Source: Magicicada septendecula (Eukaryota > Arthropoda > Insecta > Hemiptera > Cicadidae). From it: a stretch of 64,000 bases of DNA. The notes below the pieces were generated by a model, which was not told where the DNA came from, searched no databases, and saw only the letters and a list, made by a program, of their open reading frames with translations. Shown here piece after piece: positions 36,331 through 47,368 of this stretch (its first letter is position 1; each line of letters opens with the position of its first letter). A program made the position numbers and the translations under genes. The stretch covers positions 199,000,134 to 199,064,133 of the forward strand of contig CM068373.1 of assembly GCA_034769895.1 (NCBI GenBank). The letters run 5' to 3'.

Positions 36331-37350
36331 TCATTCTTCATAATATTTTTTTATGGAGGCTTGGTTGTACACTCCTTTAACTCTTACGGAAACTATTTCT
36401 TTCAGTTCGTATGTATTATTATTATTATTTTTTACGACGACATATGGTCCAGTATATAGTAACAATAGTTTTTTGGTAATCCCTTCTAGGGTGCTGGGTA
36501 GTTCTCGATTTTTTAACAGAACCTTTTTACCCTCTTTATAAGTTATAATTCGTCCTTGTGCCTTTTGATATTTGGCTTGCCGTTTCTCTTGGTCTTCGGC
36601 CACCTTGTTATAGAACTTCACCTGGTCAAACTTAAGACCATCGTTCGTTGGGAACTCTATTATTTCTTCAATCTCTCGGGGGTTTTTTTTCTCATACATG
36701 GCGGAGTAAGGGGTAATTCCTATAGCTGGATGGTGGGCGAAATTTAAGAATTTCTCTGTCGCTGCTAAGTACTCTTGCCACTTTTTCTGTTGGTTGTGAC
36801 AGTACGTTCGCAAGATTCTACCCACTTCTCTCAGTACCCTTTCAGCTGGATTACTACTTGGGTGGTAGACTGACGTCTTATATGTTTTAATTCCAAGCGA
36901 TAATAATGTGTCCCGCCATCTTCTCCCTTTAAACTGAGTACCATGGTCGGTAATGATTGAAGTTGGTTTACCTATCTCTGGCATATAAAATTCTGTTATG
37001 ACTGCGAGAAATTTACTGTGGTTGCCCGATTAATCGGATATAGCTTTACGTATTTTGTATAATGGTCCATTATTATGATTAGGTATTTGTACCTGTGTCG
37101 ACCACCACTACGGGAAAATGGCCCGCAGATGTCTAAAAATACTTTTTCCAGTTTCGCTTTCGAAGTGATCGGTATCATTATACCTTCTTTCTTTTCGTTG
37201 TTAATTCTAACCCACTGGCAAATATTACACGACTTCAGGTAATATCTTACCTTTCGGTTGATGTTCTTTATCTTACAATTCTCATCTAAAGCCTGTATCA
37301 CTTTAAGCGCTCCCATATGGCCGTACCTTACATGGTAATCGATTATAATC
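36331..37350 (-). pseudogene. gypsy-2 pol, integrase part (truncated, frame-broken)
   Basis: On the minus strand the sequence enters within the integrase zinc-binding region (DYHVRYGHMGALKV ... SCNICQWV; HH-CC type). The catalytic core follows, with LDICGPFSRSGGRH (Asp), TDHGTQF (Asp) and NPAERVLREVGRI (Glu), then a C-terminal part ending at 36,331. A frame break near 36,990 separates the second Asp from the first. The protein is close to the gypsy-1 integrase at 47.4-48.5 kb but clearly a different copy. The upstream RNase H and reverse transcriptase are missing because element C begins at 37,351. It is part of a Ty3/gypsy polyprotein that would insert cDNA in the nucleus. Confidence 0.85.
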
Positions 37351-38825
37351 TGTGCCGTACTGGGTTCGGCATTGTAGGCGATGTGTTTTTAAAACGAGCG
37401 GCTTTGACGTCACGCCGTTGTGCTATGCTCACTGTTGTTGTGCAACGACGAAATTCAGTTGACGCGTCCAGCTGTTTTTGTACATTCCTGCATCGAGAGT
37501 TTTCGTGGTTAGATAGACTCTTTGAATATGTCTCATTTTTATTTGAACCCTCAACCAGATCATCTGCTCTCGGCTGACGGCACTCATCAGTTCAGGACTT
37601 CGTCGACTTTCTCTATGGTTGGCTGAATAAAGTTCTGCTCCAGGTATGTACAAGTTAACGGATTCTAAAAATATTTTAACCCCAAATATAAATTTTGTGT
37701 TTCAGCTTCTATTATAAACTATACTTATGTGTGTGCGTGTATATCAGTTTTCAATTTGGGCGTTAATGCAAATTAAAGAATAACTTAATATGAATGTAAA
37801 TGTTGCGGGTCAAATTGACTTAAGTAAATAAAATGATAATGCATCTTGCACTCAGCTGTTTTTTTTTCATTTATAATTATGAAATACTCAGTTAATTAAT
37901 TTGAACATTCTCAATGAAATACTTAAAACGTAATTAGTAGTTGAATGAAATAAGTCACAGCTGGGAAGTTCAATACAGATTAATACGAATTAGTGGCGAT
38001 GTGTGTGTAGTGGCTGTTGAAGCATTAAAGTGTGTGTTAGAAATTTAATGCGGATGGCGTATGTGGCGAGATCATTTGCTTATGACACCCTATACAGCTC
38101 ATTGCATGTCGCAGGTGCTCGAACAAGGGCGAGATGGGTATCGGGTGTGACGACCAACTGTCCACCCTCCTGGCAGAGACGATCCTTTAGCCATGATATG
38201 CCGTCAGTCGAGATCTACCGTTCAGACACACTTATGACGCTCAGGACTTCTTAGTACAACCGAGACACTACTGATCAGCCACAGTATTGCTTAAGTGCAC
38301 CGGACGATCCAGGTGGGACCATTCTAATTATTTAATTCTATCTCAACGCCATTGTGAATGCACGGAAGCTCCCAGAAGCTCACTCATGAAGTTTTAACCG
38401 TTAAACTTTTGCACAAACTCTCATGTTCAGTTCTGTGACTGCATGTGTGAACATTACACAATTAAACCTAATGAAATCTATTATATCTGCTTATAATGTG
38501 TAAGAAAATTACACACACACGCATATCCGCAGTCGGCTCTAAGCTCTACCTTTTTAATCCAATTAAAGCTATTACAGAGTTAGTTATTTTGTGCTTTCAT
38601 GTCATGCGGTCATGGCAGAATTCTAGTCACGTAAAGGGGGCTGTCTAATGTTTTCAAGTGGTGAAACCATTTTCATGGTCATATATTCTTATTGCTTATT
38701 ATGATTAAAGTGAGGGTTGATTAGTATTTCGAGTCTCTGGTTTGGTTAGGGTGCACTTACATTTTCTGGTGCTAATTACCATGGCATATTAATGCTTCGT
38801 AACTGTGATTTATTTGATCACCTTG

Positions 38826-38875
<50 letters not shown>

Positions 38876-39350
38876 TTGTGCATTCATTTATTCTAATTGA
38901 AAAGGGTTTCATGAGGGGTTTGGTACAGAAATGAGGGATGTTGTGTCATTTATGTTGTGTATGTGCTTGTGTGTGTAATCTTTATATATTTTGTTGGGGG
39001 AATAGGTTATAAATTAAAAGATCATAAATGTGCTTACTAAGTTACTAAAAGGCTAACCTATTTGAAGACCTTTCTATTCAACACTTATGGGTTAGTGATT
39101 TTCTATTTTGTGAATAATATTATTGCAACCATTAACTTGAACATAATGTGGCAGGATTTATGCAATTTATGTGAATATTCAATTCACCCACATTTTATGC
39201 CATTAAGAATATTAATTGATATATATAATCCTGCAGTTAATTTGCTCTTTGTTCAATCTATAACTTGTCATCTCATGTAAGAGTTGCATGCTTAATAAAG
39301 TATACGCTTGTTGGTTAATATACTTTTTCATTTGCAAGTCCTGTCATTCA
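37351..39350 (+). mobile_element. Element C 5' LTR (2.0 kb)
   Basis: It starts TGTGCCGTACTGGG and is followed for about 1.5 kb by the same sequence as 43,730-45,262, with few substitutions by eye. It ends CTGTCATTCA just before a TGGGGGGACATGTC primer-binding-like site. One visible difference is a 21-nt segment at 43,795-43,815 that is absent here. A TA microsatellite lies at about 38,829-38,872. The LTR interrupts the gypsy-2 integrase. Confidence 0.8.
38829..38872. repeat. (TA)n microsatellite in the element C LTR
   Basis: An uninterrupted TA run. The equivalent run in the 3' LTR (45,238-45,262) is where gypsy-1 is joined. Confidence 0.95.
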
Positions 39351-39352
39351 CC

Positions 39353-39370
39353 TGGGGGGACATGTCTGTA
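39353..39370 (+). other. Putative primer-binding site of element C
   Basis: TGGGGGGACATGTCTGTA begins two bases after the CA end of the 5' LTR. Its position fits a tRNA primer site. The tRNA identity was not determined. Confidence 0.5.
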
Positions 39371-40440
39371 ATTGTAATTAGGGCTTGCACACTTTTGCTT
39401 CCTCTAGGTTCACCACCTAGTTCTAAATATTATGTCTCTCCCCTTTACAAAAAAATAAAAACTTAAAAATAAAATAAAATATAAAATAAAAAAAAATTTA
39501 CAAAAAAAACTTATAAAATAAAAGGGGGGTTTCAAATGGTAGATCAGAGCGTGGTTATGATTCTAGGTATGTAGTAGATATTATTTCTGCTTTATTTTTC
39601 TGAACTTTGGAAGTTTTAGAATCTGGGGACTTGCATTTATTTTCTTAAATGAAACTTGGTGTGGCTACAGGCATGTCAGCTGGTGTTGGGACTTGCAGAT
39701 TATTTCAAATTATTTTTAATTGGAATCCAAGTGTTGCAAGAAAAGTTAATGATAATGTAATGATTTAATAAAATGAATAATCAGAATAATAACATATTTT
39801 ATAAAATGAATAAGGGGTTGATGAAGTTTAAAATGATTTAATATGTGTTAGTGTTTAAGTAATTATTTTGTGATGTTGAGTGTAAGGTAGGTTTTGGAAA
39901 GGGGTTATAAGCATGTGAATGATTGTTTTCAAAGTGAATGTGAGCTGATCGATTTTACTTGGGCATACCCTGGAGCTTAGACGGATTTTGGACGTGGTGA
40001 GAGCCGTCAGTACTTAATGATTTTGATTGCGATTTGTTTCATGGAATAGACAACGTGTTTAATAGCACCCCCGTTAAGTAGTATTTGGTTATTGAGGGCG
40101 TTGCGTTGCGGTATCGTGGATTCTGAATGCGGTTATGGTCCGACCAGATGTCATGGACTTGATAGTTATATATTTTCGATTATATTGAATTTTATGTGTA
40201 CTTTGTGGATTGTATATAGTGAGTCAGTTTTGTTGTTTTGTGTCGTGTTCTCTTCTGGGCATTTTGCATGGCTGTTTCTCTGCCTTTATGACACCCATCT
40301 CGTCGCATCGCTAGAGCACTCTGGGGCGGCTCAAAGGAAGAGTACTTGAGTTTTTTCCGGATTCTTTGTCATTATGTTTTGTAGGTTAAATTTGTGTTAG
40401 GTGTTTCATTGGGATTTAAGTTTTATTGTTGTGTTTGAGT
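39371..40440 (+). other. Element C 5' untranslated region
   Basis: AT-rich with poly-A-like stretches (about 39,449-39,520) and no domain-bearing frame. An acceptor-like CCCCACCCCATTTCAG lies at about 40,478-40,493, just before the gag similarity begins, so a spliced leader is possible. Confidence 0.4.
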
Positions 40441-40442
40441 AT

Positions 40443-42415
40443 TGTGCAACTCTGGCGACGGTATGTTACCAGGAATTGCCCCACCCCATTTCAGGGATTC
40501 TCCAGAAACTTTCGGTGTTGGATGGAGTAGATGAGGACAGGTTGTTGGTCTTCTTGGACCTGGTCCTGCAGTTGGCAGATTTCCCGGGTGTGTCCGATGA
40601 GGAGGTCTTGTCCCTTATATACCCGTATTGCCGGGGTTCATTGGCCGGTCTGGTCACCAACACTCTGCGTCGGGCTGCAGTGTTGACACCTTCCATGGGG
40701 AAGTGTTGGATTTATTCATACCCCATCGACGACGTTTCCAGCTTAAGTTAGATTTATTCTATCGCCTACAGGCCAACGGAGAGGCATTGGGGGACTTCGT
40801 GCATGATGTAAGGAAAGCTGCCCGTATATTAAGGTTGGGGTTGCCCGAGACGGAAGTAATACAAGTAATACGAGAAGGTCTGAATCCCCAAGAGAGATCC
40901 CGGCTAGTTTTCGCAGATCCTCCACGTTGTTTTGCGGACCTGGACCGGTGGTGTGCACATGCCAGGAGAGTGCAGGAGAATGATGAGTCCCGGGAAAGAG
41001 CTGCTGAAGATGTCCAATACTCCAGAGGTTCCTTAGGAAGAGCTAAAAAGGACAAACATGGCGGTTGGAGGAGAAGACAAGAGACTGTAAGAAAAACTGA
41101 ATATTCCGGAAGTAATGGAGGCTACAGAGGGGTGGCAAATGAGAAGACAGTAACAACAGTTACAATAGAGAAAACCAATAAGTATGAAATTAACAGGGGA
41201 AGAAGAAATTATGTTAGTAAACAAACATCGGCAAGTAGAGAGCCTGTAGCTAGGCGTTATTCTTATTTGGAGAAAAGTGAGAGTTTAAAGGTTCCAGAGG
41301 AATTACGGGTACCTAATAGAGTAGTGGATGAAGAAGGTGAAGCAGAAGAAGAAAAGCGGAATAACTTCTGTGGATCAATAGAAGGGGACAAGAAAACGTC
41401 TGTTAACACTGAATTAGAGGACTCAGAGAGGACGTCATGGTTGAATCCAGATGCCGCAGAATTTGTTCCGGTATTGTTCGTGAGAGATCCAGATCCTGTG
41501 ACATCATCATCGTCTACGCAGGGATATGAGAAGTCACTTGATGGTGTAGCTTTACCACCGCCAGTAGAAATTAATTTAGTCATTGCACATGAACCTGGAC
41601 AGCTGGATTCCAGGGTGGAAAATGTTGAGGACGTTGTAGTTGCTGAGAGTGGTGAAGGAGTGGAATCGACGGAAGAGTCAGAAGAGCAGTCTGCGAATGC
41701 TGCACAGGGAAGTATAGTTATAGGTGTTAGTGAGACTCAAGAGTCTGAGTTTGCAGATGGACAAGGGGATGTCCAGGCTGCAAGTGTTTCTGAGGTTGCG
41801 GATGGACAAGGGGATGTTCATGCCGCCAGTGTGGTAGAAGTAGACGAGGTAGAAGTTGAGGAGAAATTTGGTGGCAGCATTGTGGAGTGTGTGAGTGAGA
41901 ATGATGTAGTGTGTGAAGATGTGCAGACGCCTTCTGTAAGTAGTGTTGAGGATTTCGAAGAGCGGAAAGAAGTTTCAGGTGGACCAGGTGAGCAACTAGA
42001 GGAGGACGAGGATGTGCAGTGTTCGAATGGTAGTAGTGGACGTGATGGCGATGATGTTGATGATGATGAAAATGTTGGGGAAAATGAGATCGGAGAAGAG
42101 GTTAGTGAAGATGCAGTTGAAGATGGATCAGAGGAGCAACTGGATGATGGTGAGGAGGTGCAGTGTCATGATGTTGATTTAGATTATGGGGACGAAGAAA
42201 GGGAAATTGTAGAAGAAAAGGAAGAAATTGTAGCAGAGGAGTTAGACGACAAGGATAATCCAAAGCGAAGTGAAAGTAGCGATGTAAGTTGCCTTGATTC
42301 TGATTCAGAAGAAACGAAGCAGTGCAGCTCAACACGAAATAATCTCTCAGAGAGTTGTGTCCGAAAGGAACGAGTACCGAAAGTCCGTCACAGAAAGGTG
42401 AGAAGAAGCGGGTAA
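40443..42415 (+). pseudogene. Element C gag with a long acidic tail
   Basis: Capsid-like gag. An N-terminal part (LQKLSVLDGVDEDRLLVFLD ... EEVLSLIYPYCRG) lies in one frame and stays open to about 40,751. The rest continues in another frame from about 40,680 to 42,415: LDLFIPHRRRFQLKLDLFYR, then LRLGLPETEVIQVIREGLNP and QERSRLVFADPPRCFADLDR. These are typical of the Ty3/gypsy gag_pre/retrotrans-gag family. So one frameshift splits the capsid. A tail of about 400 residues rich in Glu and Asp follows, with a 2-copy repeat (ADGQGDVQAASVSEV), ending in a short basic segment. No zinc knuckle or pol is seen. The start codon is uncertain; a GTG-initiated frame begins upstream at 40,401. Confidence 0.75.
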
Positions 42416-43729
42416 CGGGTAGCGGGTAGATGTTCCTCACAATCCCAGTGGTGTTCATCTATTTCAGGGTTGCGTCCCTGCCCACGCGAGCCTTGGTTTC
42501 CTCCATTCATCCTTATTTCCGGAGGGAGCCATGCCCTTACCCTTATTCCTAGCTATTGAGCCTTTAATGATCCTTGCCTCGTTTCATCTTCCCGATTTTC
42601 CTACCCCTCCCCTTAGTAAAAAAAAAAAAATATATATATATATATCAATAAGGAGTTAGAGAACCTTGCCGAAAGTGATTAGATTGTAGTCCTGGAGATT
42701 GTTAGTTTCCCCTGTTCTGGAAGGTTATCATGGAGAAAGTTAGAGAGTTGGAGAGTGCCCGTAGATTGTCGAGGTCGTCAGTTTCCCCTGTTCTAAAAGT
42801 AAGATGGCGAAGTTATGTGCTGGTGTTTCCTTGTTCATAGTGGTTGTTTGTTGATCATTGTAGGGTCGGTCCATGCCGCATTCCCCGGTTAATTTCCCTG
42901 GTGTGTCAGTTTTGCATTAAGTGTGGTTGGTTTAGACGGTGGAAAAGTAAACCCCCTTGCTAGTTAAGCTGCTTTTGAAAAGGTAGGAGATAGGATTGAT
43001 GTTCCCGTGCCCTCTGCGCGGTCTTCTCTGCCTTGTGAATCGGGTCCGCCCATCCTAGTGTGGGGAGGTGGGCCAGTCATGTGGCAAGGATTGATGATGC
43101 CTTGTTTGCTGAACATGGCTGGTCGGTCCACGAGGTGGACGGTTCTCGAAGGGTACTCGCATATCAAGGTTTGTAGCACCTTGTTGGCCTTCGGGCGTGA
43201 ATATGTGAGTACAAGGAGAGTTAGGTGGTGGTCACTGGAGAGGGTGACGTGTTGGGGCGGTCCCGAGAGTTTGGCATGGAGGAGAGGACTCGCGTGGGGG
43301 ATGGTCGCAGTGTGGTAGAGATTTTCAGTCCTGGGAAAGGGGGGAATAAGGTCAATGGTCCTGGATGGAAAAGTTTTGTTTCGTGATAGAAGTCTGTGGT
43401 CCTGGGTCCCTGTTGTTGGGTTTAGGAGGCCTTGGTGGTCAGTTCTCAGTGCCGGATTCGGTGATTCTTCTCTTTCTCCTGTTCTGTTCTGTTCCTTATA
43501 TCTGCATGCGGACCAGGGCCCGGCGAGCATGCAGGACGCACACTTACATCTTCTCTTTCAGACACACATTGACAGACTTACACCCCTTCCTTCTGCCTCT
43601 TTCGTTTTCCTGAGTAACTGAACCCACCAAGTGCGATTTAGAATCTGAGATTTTCCAGGATTCCCGCAGCCGTCGTGCTTGAGTACTGCTTTGATTTGGG
43701 TCAACCATGTTGCCCTTTTGGGGTGAGGG
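42416..43729 (+). other. Element C 3' region without pol; ends in a polypurine tract
   Basis: An A-run followed by a TA microsatellite lies at about 42,619-42,645, then GC-richer sequence. Open frames on either strand show no protease, reverse transcriptase or integrase motif. TTTTGGGGTGAGGG at 43,716-43,729 directly before the 3' LTR fits the polypurine tract. Confidence 0.55.
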
Positions 43730-45262
43730 TGTGCCGTACTGGGTTTCTGCATTGTAGGCGATGTGTTTTTAAAACGAGCGGTTTTGACGTCACGCGCGGC
43801 CACGGCATCTCGTCGCCGTTGTGCTATGCTCACTGTTGTTGTGCAGCGACGAAGTTCAGTTGACGCGTCCAGCTGTTTTTGTACATTCCTGCATCGAGAG
43901 TTTTCGTGGTTAGATAGACACTTTGAATCTGTCTCAATTTTATTTGAACCCTCAACCAGATCATCTGCTCTCGGCTGACGGCACTCATCAGTTCAGGACT
44001 TCGTCGACTTTCTCTATGGTTGGCTGAATAAAGTTCTGCTCCAGGTATGTACAAGTTAACGGATTCTAAAAATATTTTAACCCCAAATATAATTTTTGTG
44101 TTTCAGCTTCTGTTATAAACTATACTTGTGTGTGTGCGTGTATATCAGTTTTCAATTTGGGCGTTAATGCAAATTAAAGATTAACTTAATATGAATATAA
44201 ATGTTGCGGGTCAAATTGACTTAAGTAAAGAAAGTGGTAATGCATCTTGCACTCAGCTGTTGTTTTTTTTTCATTAATAATTATGAAATACTCAGTTAAT
44301 TAATTTGAACATTCTCAATGAAATACTTAAAACGTAATTAGTAGTTGAGTGAAATAAGTCACAGCTGGGGAGTTCAATACAGATTAATACGAATTAGTGG
44401 CGATGTGTGTGTAGTGGCTGTTGAAGCATTAAAGTGTGTGTTAGAAATTTAATGCGGATGGCGTATGTGGCAAGATCATTTGCTTATGACACCCTATACA
44501 GCTCATTGCATGTCGCAGGTGCTCGAACAAGGGCGAGATGGGTGTCGGGTGTGACGACCAACTGTCCACCCTCCTGGCAGAGACGATCCTTTAGCCATGA
44601 TATGCCGTCAGTCGAGATCTACCGTTCAGACACACTTATGACGCTCAGGACTTCTTAGTACAACCGAGACACTACTGATCAGCCACAGTATTGCTTAAGT
44701 GCACCGCACCGGACGATCCAGGTGGGACCATTCTAATTATTTAATTCTATCTCAACGACATTGTGAATGCACGGAAGCTCCCAGAAGCTCACTCATGAAG
44801 TTGTAACCGTTAAACTTTTGCACAAACTCTCATGTTCAGTTCTGTGACTGCATGTGTGAACATTACACAATTGAACCTAATGAAATCTATTATATCTGCT
44901 TATAATGTGTAAGAAAATTACACACACACGCATATCCGCAGTCGGCTCTAAGCTCTACCTTTTTAATCCAATTAAAGCTATTACAGAGTTAGTTATTTTG
45001 TGCTTTCATGTCATGCGGTCATGGCAGAATTCTAGTCACGTAAAGGGGGCTGTCTGATGTTTTCAAGTGGTGAAACCATTTTCATGGTCATATATTCTTA
45101 TTGCTTATTATGATTAAAGTGAGAGTTGATTAGTATTTCGAGTCTCTGGTTTGGTTAGGGGGCACTTATATTTTCTGGTGCTAATTACCATGGCATATTA
45201 ATGCTTCGTAACTGTGATTTATTTGATTACCTTGTTAATTATATATATATATATATATATAT
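43730..45262 (+). mobile_element. Element C 3' LTR, truncated
   Basis: It repeats 37,351 to about 38,872 and stops in the TA microsatellite where gypsy-1 begins. The last roughly 480 bp of the LTR are missing here and are not found on the far side of gypsy-1. Confidence 0.82.
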
Positions 45263-47334
45263 TGTAACGTACCGCTTTTTAGAGGCATTCACCACTTACT
45301 AGTGTTTTGCAATTACGGGTTTCGTTAATTCAGCCCCACATTGAAGTCGTCAATTCTGTAACGTGCGGTTTCTGCGAGAGGCGGGTGTTAGCGAAACGTC
45401 CTTCTCATTCAAGCCCCAAATGTTGGGTTTGCCAATTCTGTAACGTAAATTGAGCAGTCGCTATTTTTTAAGCCCCGCGATGGACGCCAATTCTGTAACG
45501 TTCCGCTTAATGTGAGGTGTGCACTTGCGAAAGTGTTATTATATGCCTCACGCAGTATGCGTCACTTTTGAATTATACTAACTGACTTTTTAAAAGGTAT
45601 AAATAAAGGATTTTGTTTATCTTGTTTTACTCAATCTAAAAGAAATCGAGAGTGTGTGATTTGGGGTCAAGGAGGTAATTTGTTCAGCCTTATGCAGAAG
45701 AGAGAGTAAGTATCATTATTGCCCCTCAGTTGTGACGATTTCTTCTGTATGTTGTGCTGAAATTTTCATTAACTACCCACTACAATAAATTATAACACGT
45801 TATAATTCAATATTAATTTTCAATAATATTGCTTTATTGATTATTGACTTTTTTCTCCTGCCACCAAAATATATGTATCACAATTAATCTTATTTGAAAA
45901 AAAACATCATCTCGACTTTACCGAGTAAACATAGATCTGTCTAAGGAACAAAACATATATGTTGTTCTTTACCCAATATTACGCTATAATAAAAAACATC
46001 AGTTATTACATAATTCTTAATAATTCCCCAGGGTTCAGGGTGAATTCTTTGTGTTATGAGAGTGTCAGAAATGGATAATTGCTACGCTTTACAAATATCA
46101 AACAATTAATAAATAATTTTGTTTATTTTTCAAATATTACGTAGTTTCCGGAATTGCCGTAAGAGAGCAGCATGTATTTGTTTACTTTGAAAGAAACATA
46201 TGATAAAATGAATATTTTTTGTTCTATTTCACTGTTAAAAAACGAGTTTTCTTCTGGACTTATTACGAAAAAATGTTTATATTACCTCGCTCCGTGTTGT
46301 CCTTACTGGATTGAAGTTTTATTCTGTGATGAGGTACGTCTTGCGTTATTATTTCCTTTTCGTTTGGAGTATTTTCTAATTGTCTACTGGAAGTAGGCCG
46401 AACTATATTGGATCCTCAGAATGTTTTCATCCACTGGTTTTTAATGTATATCACCATTTAATTTGGATTCCTCAGGTATAATTAGTTAGTATTCACTTTG
46501 TTTATTACTCTTGCGTGAATTTCGCCTCCTCCAACGTCCAAAAAAGGTTATTTTTTATAATTTTTGTCGCATCGTTTCTTCAACTCTCCGGTTTAGTTCA
46601 AAATTTTTATATCTTATTAACAATACTTGTTATTTTTCATCACTCTTAGTAACACATAGTATTTTTATTATGTAGGCAGTTTGTGATTATTATAAATTTA
46701 TATTTTATTTATGGAAAAATAATTCCCTTCCATTCCGGTTTCTTTACTAATTTAATTTACATAATATGTTTTGGTTAATTTTTTATGACATTGTATATAA
46801 ATATTTTATCATTTTATTATCATTAAATAAATTTATATATTATTTATTTAGTCTAGAATAGTGTTCATACCCGGTACTACTTCCTGTTGCCATTTCCTTC
46901 ATAGGATTATTTTAATTTTATATTATCTTTGGTAGTTAAAATTTTTATGTCTTTTAAAATTAACCCTGGGTTTTCTTACAATCTAACACAATTATTTGAA
47001 ACAATATAATATTAACTTGGGTATAACAAATTGTGGTTCATACAATATAAATTACAATAAATAAATAAAATTACAAAAATCAATTAGTATTATTACATAC
47101 TACTTCCATAGTTTTATCCTATCCAAAACATACAGCACAGTTTAGTAATACATTAATTTCACTTTGGTTTTTCACCTCAATGGGTACACTAGAACTCACT
47201 TCGCACTATATACCACTCGAATTGTTTATTATGTTGAGTGATATAATTAAATTTTGAGCGAGCTTTAGTTTTACCCATTTCTGACTTTTATTCTCATGAT
47301 TTACTTTATTGGGACCGGGTTATATACCGTTACA
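45263..47334 (-). mobile_element. gypsy-1 3' LTR (2.07 kb)
   Basis: Read on the minus strand the LTR starts TGTAACGGTATATAACC and ends CGTTACA. Its outer 465 bp (45,263-45,727) are repeated at 52,721-53,185 with 4 mismatches seen by eye, which marks the other LTR. The outer block contains three extra LTR-end/primer-site-like junctions (see findings). An ORF at 46,172-46,396 inside has no similarity. Confidence 0.8.
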
Positions 47335-47350
47335 TAAAGCCCCCCCACTA
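47335..47350 (-). other. gypsy-1 polypurine tract
   Basis: On the minus strand AGTGGGGGGGCTTTA lies between the pol stop and the LTR start TGTAACGG. This is where plus-strand priming would occur. Confidence 0.7.
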
Positions 47351-47368
47351 GAACAAATTTATTTTAGT

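Noticed and set aside
38030-38254. Identical 74-codon ORFs in both element C LTRs (also 44,434-44,658)
   Set aside because: Conservation follows from LTR identity. There is no recognisable motif and the frame is short, so it is not evidence of coding.
42964-43530. 188-codon minus-strand ORF in the 3' region of element C
   Set aside because: No domain, overlaps other long frames in GC-richer DNA, and antisense to the element.
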